Source of the DNA: Clostridia bacterium
GTDB taxonomy: Bacteria; Bacillota; Clostridia; Oscillospirales; CAG-272
Length of the DNA: 40,800 nucleotides
Direction: 5' to 3'
NCBI GenBank assembly: GCA_017462385.1
Contig: JAFTRE010000015.1
Span: 1 to 40,800 of the forward strand
Below are positions 31,807 through 39,661 of this stretch, piece by piece. The position numbers and the translations under genes are program-made. Every line of letters starts with the position of its first letter. Position 1 is the stretch's first letter. The notes beneath the pieces are model-generated. The model was not told where the DNA came from. It did no database searches and saw only the letters and a program-made list of their open reading frames with translations.

Positions 31807-32616
31807 TTATTTAAAATCCTTTATCCATTTGATCGCAAGCTCTATCCATCCCTCTGTATGGGGCATGATCATGTTGGGCTTTTGTGACCAGGTCTGCTCG
31901 TTGGACAGCGACAGTCCGTGATCGCCCTCGGGATAGATATGAAGCTCGAAGGGAACGCCGTTGTCCTTCAGCTTTTGAGCAAATGTCAGCGCGTTCTGAA
32001 CATCGACGGTTTTATCCGTGAATGTGTGCCACAGGAACGTAGGCGGAGTATCGGGTGAGACATGCTTTTCAAGCTCGAAGCGCTCAAGCTGCTCGGGTGT
32101 GGGTTGCTCGGTGCCGCAGAGATTCCAGAACGATTTTTTGTGCGAGAAAATAAGCACAGCATAGCAAAGTACCATGCCCGTGGGGCGGTTGATACCGAGC
32201 GGAGCGTCGCCCATAGCGGCAAGCACCTCGGGAATGTTCCAGAGTGTGCCCGTTGAGGCGGCAAGATGACCGCCTGCGGAGAAGCCGGTTATGAAAACAT
32301 AATTGGGATCGATATTATACTCCTCGGCATGCTCGCGGACATGCTTTATGGCAAGTGATGCCTGAATGAGGGGTGCGTAATTTGCTGCACCCGCACCGAC
32401 AGTGTAGCGGAGCAGAAATACATTGAGGCCTGCCGCCAGATACATTTTGACTATAGGCTCGGCTTCTCGTTCGGAGAGAAAATGATATCCGCCGCCGGGG
32501 CAGACGACGATAGCGCGGCGGGGAGGCATTTTGAGCTCGGGCGGGTCGTCCGAGATATATGTGGTGAGTGTTGCGCCGGGATATTTTTCGGAAAGCTGTA
32601 TGGTTTTGTGAAGCAT
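31807..32616 (-). CDS. Alpha/beta-hydrolase esterase (acetyl-xylan-esterase-like, BD-FAE type)
   Basis: The 269-residue cytoplasmic hydrolase has the oxyanion loop AIVVCPGGGYHFLSEREAEP, the nucleophile elbow GFSAGGH, an Asp in FTDKTVDV and His in PEGDHGLSL. The opening PGATLTTYISDDPPELKMPP is typical of carbohydrate-ester esterases of the endo-1,4-beta-xylanase B-like group. The ATG at 32616 has GAGGTG 6 bases upstream; a longer frame of 20 residues is charged and lacks a ribosome site. With no signal peptide it should act on imported acetylated sugars. Substrate not shown. Confidence 0.85.
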   Translation of the reverse strand: MLHKTIQLSEKYPGATLTTYISDDPPELKMPPRRAIVVCPGGGYHFLSEREAEPIVKMYLAAGLNVFLLRYTVGAGAANYAPLIQASLAIKHVREHAEEYNIDPNYVFITGFSAGGHLAASTGTLWNIPEVLAAMGDAPLGINRPTGMVLCYAVLIFSHKKSFWNLCGTEQPTPEQLERFELEKHVSPDTPPTFLWHTFTDKTVDVQNALTFAQKLKDNGVPFELHIYPEGDHGLSLSNEQTWSQKPNMIMPHTEGWIELAIKWIKDFK

Positions 32617-32647
32617 GCGGAGCACCTCGTGTTTTTGTTTTTCTTTT

Positions 32648-32676
32648 ATTTTATCATGACTTGGTGCATTTGGCAA
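32648..32676 (-). promoter_or_regulatory. Sigma-A promoter of the esterase gene
   Basis: On the minus strand TTGCCA (32676-32671) and TAAAAT (32653-32648) are 17 bases apart. Confidence 0.7.
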
Positions 32677-32705
32677 TAGTTTGACTAAAATATAAATATG
32701 AATTA

Positions 32706-32734
32706 TTGACTTTTTGACTCAGATATGATATTAT
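32706..32734 (+). promoter_or_regulatory. Sigma-A promoter of the HAD hydrolase gene
   Basis: TTGACT (32706-32711) and TATTAT (32729-32734) are 17 bases apart. An 8-base-pair hairpin GCTCTACT/AGTAGAGC (32760-32778) follows in the leader before the GAAAGGA ribosome site, and has no U-run. Confidence 0.72.
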
Positions 32735-32795
32735 TAATATGTATTGAGCGAGAAATACGGCTCTACTCGGAGTAGAGCTGCCGAAAGGATAAAAA

Positions 32796-33473
32796 ATGAA
32801 CAAAGACATCAAGGGCGTTATATTTGATTTTAACGGCACCATGATATTCGATACCGATATCCATCGCGCAGTGTGGCACAAATTTATGCCGAGCCTTACA
32901 GGCAAGCCCATTACCGACGAGGAGATCAATAAATACATAATCGGCCGCGGTAACACGCATATTTTTACGAGTTATATCCCCGGTATCAGCAATGAGTTGA
33001 TTGAAAAGTATACATATGAAAAGGAAGCCGCGTATCGCGATGAATGCCGCTGTGATCCAGTGCGCTTCAAGCTTGTGCGGGGACTTGTCGAATTTCTCGA
33101 CTGCCTCAAGGACAAGGGCATACCCATGACCATAGCCACAGGCTCCGAGATCAATAATATCACCTTTTACTTCGAGCAATTCGGACTTGAACGGTGGTTT
33201 GACTTCGACAAAGTCGTTTATGACGATTGTACTTTCCCGGGTAAGCCCGATCCCGAGGTATATATTCGCGCGGCGGCAAAGCTGGGGCTTACGCCTGCCG
33301 ATTGCATTATTTTTGAGGACTCATATTCGGGTGTCAAGGCGGCTCGCGCCGCGGGCGCCGCGCTTGTGCTTGCTGTAAGCGAAAATACCCCCGACCAAGC
33401 TTATGCGGAGGCGGGTGGAGTTGATGCTGCGGCACATGATTTTGTTGGTTACCGTGCACTGCTCGGACTTTGA
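32796..33473 (+). CDS. HAD-superfamily sugar-phosphatase / phosphoglucomutase-like hydrolase
   Basis: The 225-residue protein has the HAD motif I IFDFNGTMIF (nucleophile Asp; the second acid of the usual DxD is replaced by Asn), a helical cap inserted after motif I (about 20-85, subclass I), motif II ATGSE, motif III KPDPEVYIRAA and motif IV IIFEDSYSGVKAARAAGA. The sequence DFNGT rather than DxDGT occurs in some beta-phosphoglucomutase-like and phosphonatase-like groups, so the reaction may not be a plain phosphatase. GAAAGGA precedes the ATG. Substrate unknown. Confidence 0.85.
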   Translation: MNKDIKGVIFDFNGTMIFDTDIHRAVWHKFMPSLTGKPITDEEINKYIIGRGNTHIFTSYIPGISNELIEKYTYEKEAAYRDECRCDPVRFKLVRGLVEFLDCLKDKGIPMTIATGSEINNITFYFEQFGLERWFDFDKVVYDDCTFPGKPDPEVYIRAAAKLGLTPADCIIFEDSYSGVKAARAAGAALVLAVSENTPDQAYAEAGGVDAAAHDFVGYRALLGL

Positions 33474-33499
33474 GATACGCGGAAAGGCGTTTGAAAAAT

Positions 33500-34204
33500 A
33501 TGGTTGAAAACGAACTTAAACAAAATATCGCACGCAATATAACGGCGCTTCGAAAACAGCATAATATGACGCAGGCAGAGCTTGCCGAGCACCTGAGTTA
33601 TTCGGATAAATCCATATCCAAATGGGAGAGGGGAGACGGTCTGCCTGATGTCTTTGTGCTTACCAAGATTGCAGAGCTGTTCGGTGTCACCGTCAACGAT
33701 ATAATAGGCTCTGAGCCTGCTCATGTCGAACCCGCACCTCTGCCGGATACGGCACGTCCGCGCCGCTTCTTGATAACGGCGCTATCAACGGGCCTTGTGT
33801 GGTTTGTGGCGACGCTTGTGTTTTTCTTGCTGAACGTATTTTTGCCCGGTTCAAATTGGCTTTGGATATCATTCATATATGCGTTGCCCGTGTCGGCAAT
33901 AGTGCTTGTTGTATTTACACATCTGTGGTGGGGCAATGTTCAGCGTTGTCTGTCGGTAAGCTTATTGGTCTGGATGCTGACACTTAGCGTGTATCTGACG
34001 GCGGTGTTTGCCAATGACGTCCAAAACATGGCGCTTATATATGTGGCGGCTGGAGTATTTCAGGTGCTTGTCATACTGTGGTATGTTTATCGCCATATGC
34101 GCAAAAAGTATGCTCGCGGAGGGGCGACAGTTTCGCTCACGCCTGCGGAGCAGGCAGACTCTCCTGCGGACGAGACACAGGATACCGACGAGTCGGTCGA
34201 ATAA
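33500..34204 (+). CDS. XRE-family regulator with a C-terminal membrane domain
   Basis: The 234-residue protein has an N-terminal XRE helix-turn-helix (IARNITALRKQHNMTQAELA, SYSDKSISKWERGDGLPDVF, about 9-65). A proline-rich linker (EPAHVEPAPLPDTARPRR) is followed by about four membrane segments from residue 95 (LITALSTGLVWFVATLVFFL, WISFIYALPVSAIVLVVF and others). This architecture is common in Clostridia as membrane-tethered repressors. It follows the HAD gene by 26 bases and its own 3' end leads into the next gene after 34 bases. ATG 33500 is chosen; a TTG at 33491 is possible. Signal and targets unknown. Confidence 0.82.
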   Translation: MVENELKQNIARNITALRKQHNMTQAELAEHLSYSDKSISKWERGDGLPDVFVLTKIAELFGVTVNDIIGSEPAHVEPAPLPDTARPRRFLITALSTGLVWFVATLVFFLLNVFLPGSNWLWISFIYALPVSAIVLVVFTHLWWGNVQRCLSVSLLVWMLTLSVYLTAVFANDVQNMALIYVAAGVFQVLVILWYVYRHMRKKYARGGATVSLTPAEQADSPADETQDTDESVE

Positions 34205-34238
34205 AACGTAAATTATTTTAATGAAAGGATATAACCCC

Positions 34239-35711
34239 ATGAAAAAGTTTATTTTGCTTACAGCCATGCTTTTGCTATCTGTTTTGTTGCTCGCGGCGTG
34301 CGGCGGAGATCCCGGCAATACTCCTGCTGACGGCACCACTACAGCCGATAACGACAGTGATGCAAATGTTACTACCACCGAGCCTCCCGTCGCCGAAGAT
34401 TCAACCGAGCCTCCCGTTACCGAAGATCCAACCGCGCCTCGCGTGATCTTTGACGGTACGACCTGCGAATATACCATCATTCGCTCCGAGTACTGCAACG
34501 ATATGGTTAAAGAGGCATCCATCGATCTGAGAAACGCCATGAAAGAGTATATTAGCGAAGAGGCGACAAAAGCAGTAAGTCTCAAGACCGACTTTGATAA
34601 AAACGCAGGTCGTGACGGCACTATCGAAAACGACAACAAGGAAATACTTATCGGTTCCACCAACCGCAAGGAGTCCAAGGACGTGTTGGCGACTCTTGGT
34701 GATAAGGAATACGTTATCAAGTGGGTTGGTAATAAGTTGCTTATCCTCGGCGCGGATGATTATGCTACCGCTCAGGCAGTTGCGGAGTTTATCAAGCAGT
34801 ATCTCGGCTCCGCGCAGGAGTCTCTGACGGTTGCCGCTGATGTTAATATTACAGGCACGGCATCCATTCAGAAGTTCATGCTTGAGGACGGCGCAGATCT
34901 GCGCATTATGTCATTCAATATCGCAGGCACTTCTAAGGAATATGATGACCGTAAGAGCAACATGATTCAGGTCATACTTGACTATCTGCCCGATGTTGCC
35001 GGATTCCAGGAGGCCAATGCTACGACTCACAGCGATATACTGAAGAACGATATCATAGCGGAGTATTATTCCATCAATAAAGCCTATCATACCGGCGGCT
35101 CTCCCGCAAACTATACCCCCATACTTTACCTTAAATCTAAGTATAAGCAGATAGAAAGCGGTGTTGAGTGGAACAACAGCCGCTATACCGGCACCAATAC
35201 CAAGTCTAACTCCTGGACTGTGCTTGAGCGCATCTCGGATGGCAAGCGCTTTATAGTACTCAATATTCACGGCTCACTGTGGAGTGAAGATTATAAGCTG
35301 CCCGCGGGAGAAACTCATGCGTCCATGAAAGAAAAGGCAGCAGTTCAGTGGAAAGTCGATAATGTTAAGCAGTTGCTTGCAAAAATCGACGAGTTGCGTG
35401 CAAAGTACGGCGATATTGCGGTGTTCACAACGGGCGACTATAACTTTAATAATACCCATTCCGCACATCAGGTCATGTTGGGCGCAGGTATGTCGAGTGC
35501 ACAGCAAACGGCAACCGTCAGTGCAACCACCTCCAATGCAAGTTATCATGGTACGGTTGGAAGTATGCCTGCCGCAAACGGACTTGCTATCGATCATATT
35601 TTCTATGATCCCGATAATGCAACCGCGCTGACTTATGGTATCGGTTTGCGCAAAGTAGACCTCGACGCATCTGACCATTGTCCGGTCTATGCGGATATAA
35701 AATTAAAATAA
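34239..35711 (+). CDS. Endonuclease/exonuclease/phosphatase-fold lipoprotein
   Basis: The 490-residue protein has a lipoprotein signal peptide ending LLLAAC and a linker with imperfect repeats (TEPPVAEDSTEPPVTEDPTA). A middle region (about 65-205: EYTIIRSEYCNDMVKEASID, NKEILIGSTNRKESKDVL, LLILGADDYATAQAVAEF) resembles the small domain found N-terminal in several surface carbohydrate enzymes. Then comes the EEP catalytic fold: LRIMSFNIAG, DVAGFQEA (metal-binding Glu), VLNIHG, TGDYNFN, and the C-terminal SDHCPVYADI (catalytic Asp-His). It could act on nucleic acids, phospholipids or sugar phosphates outside the cell. AAAGGA precedes the ATG. Confidence 0.85.
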   Translation: MKKFILLTAMLLLSVLLLAACGGDPGNTPADGTTTADNDSDANVTTTEPPVAEDSTEPPVTEDPTAPRVIFDGTTCEYTIIRSEYCNDMVKEASIDLRNAMKEYISEEATKAVSLKTDFDKNAGRDGTIENDNKEILIGSTNRKESKDVLATLGDKEYVIKWVGNKLLILGADDYATAQAVAEFIKQYLGSAQESLTVAADVNITGTASIQKFMLEDGADLRIMSFNIAGTSKEYDDRKSNMIQVILDYLPDVAGFQEANATTHSDILKNDIIAEYYSINKAYHTGGSPANYTPILYLKSKYKQIESGVEWNNSRYTGTNTKSNSWTVLERISDGKRFIVLNIHGSLWSEDYKLPAGETHASMKEKAAVQWKVDNVKQLLAKIDELRAKYGDIAVFTTGDYNFNNTHSAHQVMLGAGMSSAQQTATVSATTSNASYHGTVGSMPAANGLAIDHIFYDPDNATALTYGIGLRKVDLDASDHCPVYADIKLK

Positions 35712-35729
35712 AATATTTAAAATAAAATG

Positions 35730-35761
35730 CCCGCCCGCACTTGACACAGAGTGCGGGCGGG
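35730..35761 (+). terminator. GC-rich hairpin overlapping the folT promoter
   Basis: CCCGCCCGCAC (35730-35740) and GTGCGGGCGGG (35751-35761) form an 11-base-pair stem around the loop TTGACACAGA, which holds the -35 element of the next promoter. It is 19 bases after the lipoprotein gene stop. There is no U-run, so it may end the upstream transcript weakly or be protein-bound. Confidence 0.45.
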
Positions 35762-35769
35762 TGTATAAT
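35741..35769 (+). promoter_or_regulatory. Sigma-A promoter of folT-folC
   Basis: TTGACA (35741-35746) and TATAAT (35764-35769) are 17 bases apart, a perfect consensus. The -35 lies in the loop of a strong inverted repeat, so accessibility may depend on DNA or RNA structure. Confidence 0.85.
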
Positions 35770-35780
35770 ATGATCATCTT

Positions 35781-35876
35781 GAAGAGTAAGGATCCGGGCG
35801 TGAAGTGTCGGGTGGACGGGGAGTTGCCAGCCGAACGAAGGGATGTTCCCGCGGTCAGGATCCTGCATCCCGCTTC
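35781..35876 (+). ncRNA. Tetrahydrofolate (THF) riboswitch
   Basis: The THF aptamer blocks are visible: GAGTAAGGATCCGGGCGTGA, AGTGTCGGGTGGACGGGGAG, CCGAACGAAGGGATG, GCGGTCAGGATCCTGCATCC and closing CGCTTC, with P1 GAAG/CTTC. The adjacent gene is a folate transporter. Below it is a ribosome-site-sequestering stem, suggesting translation control. Confidence 0.93.
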
Positions 35877-35926
35877 ATACGGCAATAGCTGTCGGTAGCG
35901 GGGCGTGTTATCGACGCGCCCTTGTG

Positions 35927-35964
35927 TCCTCCTTTTTGCCATATAAAGTGTGGAAAAAGGAGGA
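35927..35964 (+). promoter_or_regulatory. Stem sequestering the folT ribosome binding site
   Basis: TCCTCCTTTTT (35927-35937) is perfectly complementary to AAAAAGGAGGA (35954-35964), which contains the AGGAGGA ribosome site 7 bases before ATG 35972. Together with the THF aptamer upstream it can form the off-state for translation of folT. Confidence 0.8.
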
Positions 35965-35971
35965 TTTTTAT

Positions 35972-36574
35972 ATGAAAACACAACAGTCACCCACCGCACC
36001 CAAAAGAACACTGCGCAAGGATTTGGCGATGTTCGGCAATGTCAGAGTTTTGACAGCCGCGGCACTGCTTGCGGCAATGAGCTTGATACTCGGCAAATTT
36101 TTGCAGATACCAAACCCGCTGTCGGATATTTTCCGTATAAGCTTTGAAAATCTGCCTGTTATATTTGCGGGCTTTTGCTTCGGACCCGTGGTCGGTGGCA
36201 CGGTAGGAGCGGTCGCCGATATTGTCGGCTGTCTGCTTTACGGATACACGATAAACCCGATCATTACGCTCGGCGCGGCGGCGGTCGGTATTGTGTCGGG
36301 CATTATGGCTAATTATATTGTTAAAAGACCGCGCTGGCTGTCAATAGCAGCGGCAACATTTGCGGCGCACGCTGTCGGTTCGGTAGTTGTAAAGTCATTG
36401 GGACTTGCAGCGTGGTATCTGTCGAGCTATAATATGGGGCTTGTTGAGTTGATGCTGTGGAGAGCGTTGCTTTACGCTGTCATCGGGACAGCCGAGTTTT
36501 TGCTGATTTATCTTCTGACCTCTCACCGCGCCGTGGCGGGGATAATTGAAAGACTGAGGACGTTAAGATCATGA
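35972..36574 (+). CDS. folT: Folate ECF transporter S-component FolT
   Basis: FolT binds folate in the membrane and needs the shared ECF module, which is not here. The 200-residue protein has about six hydrophobic segments and the pattern VRVLTAAALLAAMSLILGKF, IRISFENLPVIFAGFCFGPV and GAVADIVGCLLYGYTINPII typical of FolT/ThiT-like S-components. The THF riboswitch upstream assigns the substrate. The longer frame back to 35843 lies inside the aptamer and is not coding. folC overlaps its stop by 4 bases (ATGA). Confidence 0.93.
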   Translation: MKTQQSPTAPKRTLRKDLAMFGNVRVLTAAALLAAMSLILGKFLQIPNPLSDIFRISFENLPVIFAGFCFGPVVGGTVGAVADIVGCLLYGYTINPIITLGAAAVGIVSGIMANYIVKRPRWLSIAAATFAAHAVGSVVVKSLGLAAWYLSSYNMGLVELMLWRALLYAVIGTAEFLLIYLLTSHRAVAGIIERLRTLRS

Positions 36575-37869
36575 ATTATACCGAAGCACTTGAATATATA
36601 CATTCGGTCTGTTGGATGGGGAGCCGACCGGGGCTTGAGAGAATAACCGAGCTGTGCCGCTGCCTGGGCGACCCACAGAAGGGCATGAAGTTTATTCATG
36701 TTGCGGGTACAAACGGCAAAGGCTCGTTCTGCGCTATGACTGCGTCTATATTGCGACAGGCGGGCTATCGGACGGGACTTTATGTCTCACCTTACGTCAA
36801 GCATTTTAATGAACGCATGAGCATAGACGGCGTCGATATATCGGACGACGAGCTTGCCGAGATTACTTCATATGTCCGACTTCAAGCCGACAGCATGCAG
36901 TCGAAGCCTACCGAATTTGAGCTGATAACCGCTATTGCCTTTGTTTATTTCAAGCGGCATAATTGCGATGTTGTCGTGCTTGAAACAGGCATGGGCGGCA
37001 GACTTGACGCCACCAATATCATCGACTCGCCTCTGCTGTCCGTCATAACCGGCATCGCGCTGGATCACGTGGCATTTCTGGGTGATACAGTCGAAAAGAT
37101 AGCCGCCGAGAAGGCGGGTATCATAAAGGCGGGCGCGCCCGTTCATTGGGGTGGCAAGGATGAGGCGGCGGGACGCGTCATCGCTGAGAGGGCAGAGCAG
37201 ATAGGCGTCGAATTTAACAGCGTTGACTATTCAAAGCTCAAAAATGTTCGTCCCTCTATTGATGGCACGACCTTTGATTACGGTGAATATTCTGATCTTA
37301 AAATACAGCTTTTGGGGCTTTATCAGCCCGAAAACGCAGCAAGCGTTGTCAGCGCGATACCCCTGCTTCGCGCACGCGGACTCAATATAAGTGATGACGA
37401 TGTGCGCCGCGGACTTGAGGCTACCCGCTGGGCGGCGCGGTTTGAACTGCTGTCGACATCTCCAACCGTCATATATGACGGCTCGCACAATCCGCAGGGG
37501 ATAGAGGCGGCAGTGCGCAGTATAAAAGGGCTTTTCGGAGCGCGGCGTGTTAATATACTGACGGGTGTGCTCCGCGATAAGGACTACAGATATATTGCCG
37601 CAACACTTTCGAGCGTTGCCGACCGTGTCTGGTGCGTGACGCCCGCCAACGAGCGCGCGCTTGCCGCGGCGGAATATGCTGAACTGTTCCGTAGCTGTGG
37701 ACGGGACGCTGTTGCATGTGATACATTGGTGAAGGGTGTTGCTGCCGCTTTTGAGGACTCAAACAGACGCGGAATACCAATGGTCGCGCTCGGATCGCTC
37801 TATATGTACGCCGAATTTTGCGCGGCGCTTGACGGCGTCAAGGGTAATAAAATGATATATTTTCAATGA
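36571..37869 (+). CDS. folC: Folylpolyglutamate synthase / dihydrofolate synthase
   Basis: FolC adds glutamates to reduced folates, which traps imported folate in the cell. The 432 residues contain the P-loop HVAGTNGKGSFCAMTA, the YVSPYVKHFNERMSIDG region, VVLETGMGGRLDATN, GIALDHVAFLGDTVEKIAAE and a C-terminal Mur ligase domain with GSHNPQGIEAAV. The ATG is coupled to folT (4-base overlap), so salvage and trapping are co-regulated by THF. This fits a folate scavenger; no folate biosynthesis genes are present in the window. Confidence 0.96.
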   Translation: MNYTEALEYIHSVCWMGSRPGLERITELCRCLGDPQKGMKFIHVAGTNGKGSFCAMTASILRQAGYRTGLYVSPYVKHFNERMSIDGVDISDDELAEITSYVRLQADSMQSKPTEFELITAIAFVYFKRHNCDVVVLETGMGGRLDATNIIDSPLLSVITGIALDHVAFLGDTVEKIAAEKAGIIKAGAPVHWGGKDEAAGRVIAERAEQIGVEFNSVDYSKLKNVRPSIDGTTFDYGEYSDLKIQLLGLYQPENAASVVSAIPLLRARGLNISDDDVRRGLEATRWAARFELLSTSPTVIYDGSHNPQGIEAAVRSIKGLFGARRVNILTGVLRDKDYRYIAATLSSVADRVWCVTPANERALAAAEYAELFRSCGRDAVACDTLVKGVAAAFEDSNRRGIPMVALGSLYMYAEFCAALDGVKGNKMIYFQ

Positions 37870-37882
37870 AAATATAAATAAA

Positions 37883-37926
37883 CGGTGAGTTCGAAACCAT
37901 CCTCACCTAAATAAAAACTAAGGAGT
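37883..37926 (+). ncRNA. PreQ1-I riboswitch
   Basis: The compact preQ1-I layout is seen: stem GGTGAG/CTCACC around a C/A-containing loop, an A-rich ATAAAAACTAA tail that can insert in the stem to form the H-type pseudoknot, and GGAG inside the tail. The AAGGAG ribosome site overlaps the switch, so it should act on translation of queT. Confidence 0.87.
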
Positions 37927-37935
37927 GACCCCATT

Positions 37936-38433
37936 ATGAAAAGGGAAATGCACAAAAGTACGTTGTATGTCTGCTATGCGGCCGTGATAGCCGCGCTGTA
38001 TGTTGTTCTGACACTGCTGTCAGCCGCATTCGGACTATCCTCAGGCGTAATTCAGTTCCGACTTTCCGAGGCACTGTGTGTACTGCCGATATTTACCTCG
38101 GCGGCGATACCGGGGCTGACGGTCGGCTGTCTTGTTGCCAATCTTGTCACCGGAGCCGCCGTTTGGGATGTTGTGTTCGGTAGCCTTGCGACATTGCTCG
38201 GCGCGCTCGGCGCGTACGCTTTGCGGAGGTGGAGATATCTTGCCTCGTTGCCGACGGTTATAGCCAATGTCGCTATCATACCGCCCGTGCTGATATATGC
38301 GTACAATGTATCGGATGGCTGGCTGTTTTTGGTGCTGACGATAGGAGTGGGCGAGCTGGTCTGCTGTACGGGCATCGGAAGCGTGCTTGTTGCTGCACTC
38401 GCACGCCGCGCGGACAAAATATTTAGAAAATAG
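37936..38433 (+). CDS. queT: PreQ1 / queuosine-precursor ECF transporter S-component QueT
   Basis: QueT takes up queuosine precursors for tRNA modification. The 165 residues match the QueT family: YAAVIAALYVVLTLLSAAFG, GVIQFRLSEALCVLPIFTSA, AIPGLTVGCLVANLVTGA and VWDVVFGSLATLLGALGAY. The preQ1-I riboswitch over its ribosome binding site supports the substrate. The gene follows folC by 66 bases with no terminator, so it may share the folT transcript, and the next gene starts 11 bases after its stop. Confidence 0.95.
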   Translation: MKREMHKSTLYVCYAAVIAALYVVLTLLSAAFGLSSGVIQFRLSEALCVLPIFTSAAIPGLTVGCLVANLVTGAAVWDVVFGSLATLLGALGAYALRRWRYLASLPTVIANVAIIPPVLIYAYNVSDGWLFLVLTIGVGELVCCTGIGSVLVAALARRADKIFRK

Positions 38434-38444
38434 GAGAAAGACCC

Positions 38445-39641
38445 ATGCAAAAGCAACTCAGAATTGGTGTTTTCGGCACATGGCGCGGAAACGCGTACAT
38501 AAAAGCCGCAAAATATGTCGACGGCGCGGTAATTACCGCACTGTGCGATAAAGCGCCGGCGCGCATAGAATCGGCAAAAAATAATTGCCCGCCTGATGTT
38601 GCTGTGTTTGATAACTTTGATGATTTTATTGATTCGGGGCTGTTTGAGGCGGTGTTTTTGTGCAACTACTTCCATGAGCACGCCGAATATGCCATTCGCG
38701 CCATGGATAAGGGAATACATGTTTTCAGCGAGACCATGGCGGCATCAACAATGGCAAAGTGTGTCAAACTGTGTCGCACTGTCGAGAAAACGGGATGTGT
38801 CTATATGCTGGCGGAAAACTATCCCTTCACCCGCGGCTGTCTTGAAATGAAGCGGTTGTATGAAAGCGGCAAACTGGGCAAAGCAATGTTTGAGGAAGGC
38901 GAATATATTCACCCTATGAGTCCCGAGGAAAGCTGGAAATATAACGATCCATCAGTTCACGGTGACTTCCATTGGCGGCGCTATCTGCCCGTTACATATT
39001 ATTGCTCGCACGCATTGGCACCTATCATGCATATAACAAATGCTGTGCCAAAAACGGTCGTCGCAATGGCGGCGCAGGATACCGATGAGCATATAGCTAA
39101 GTATAAAAATTCCCGCACGGATTGCGTGGGCGTCATGTTGCTCGGTATGAGCGATGGCGCGGTCTGCCGCATCAACGGCTCGTCCTATATAGCTCCTCAC
39201 GGCAACTGGTATCGCATCGGTTGTCTGGCGGGAGGAGCAGAGACAGTGCGCGGAGACGAAAAGCGTGTGCGTGTGGTCTATAATGCCTGGTCGACTCCCG
39301 AGGGAGAGCACCGCGACAGCGTATATGAGGCGCAGTGGCAGGCGGATGCCGACAAGGCAAACGCTAACGGTCACGGAGGTGGTGACTATTGGGTGGTAAA
39401 GCATTTTGTAGACGCAGTTCTTGAGGGCAAGCCCTGCTACTTCGATGTTTACCGTTCTACTGCTATTGCCGCTGTTTCGATACTTGGCTGGCGAAGCGTG
39501 CTGAACAAGTCCAAGAGATACGATATTCCCGATTTCCGCCGCGAACGCGATAAGAAAAAGTGGGAAAACGACGAGCTTACGCCGTTCCCCTCGGCAGACG
39601 CTCCAAATACATTGCCTTTTAACAGCAGAGATAAAATATAA
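38445..39641 (+). CDS. Gfo/Idh/MocA-family NAD(P)-dependent oxidoreductase
   Basis: The 398-residue protein begins with the Rossmann segment RIGVFGTWRGNAYIKAAKYV, a variant of GxGxxG with Trp/Arg in the loop, then FLCNYFHEHAEYAIRAMDKG (the usual CTPNxxH site region), HVFSETMAAS (EKP-like site, here SET) and MLAENYPFTRGCLEMKRLYE, which starts the C-terminal domain, followed by WRRYLPVTYYCSHALAPIMH. The EKP lysine is replaced by Thr, so either the active site is altered or the substrate differs. GGAG precedes the ATG, 11 bases after queT. Likely substrate is a sugar or inositol derivative, not shown. Confidence 0.86.
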   Translation: MQKQLRIGVFGTWRGNAYIKAAKYVDGAVITALCDKAPARIESAKNNCPPDVAVFDNFDDFIDSGLFEAVFLCNYFHEHAEYAIRAMDKGIHVFSETMAASTMAKCVKLCRTVEKTGCVYMLAENYPFTRGCLEMKRLYESGKLGKAMFEEGEYIHPMSPEESWKYNDPSVHGDFHWRRYLPVTYYCSHALAPIMHITNAVPKTVVAMAAQDTDEHIAKYKNSRTDCVGVMLLGMSDGAVCRINGSSYIAPHGNWYRIGCLAGGAETVRGDEKRVRVVYNAWSTPEGEHRDSVYEAQWQADADKANANGHGGGDYWVVKHFVDAVLEGKPCYFDVYRSTAIAAVSILGWRSVLNKSKRYDIPDFRRERDKKKWENDELTPFPSADAPNTLPFNSRDKI

Positions 39642-39661
39642 AATACTGTCAGGGTAATACG

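Noticed and set aside
35843-35971. Longer N-terminus of folT starting inside the THF aptamer
   Set aside because: The extra 43 residues are translated riboswitch sequence; the strong AGGAGGA site fixes the start at 35972.
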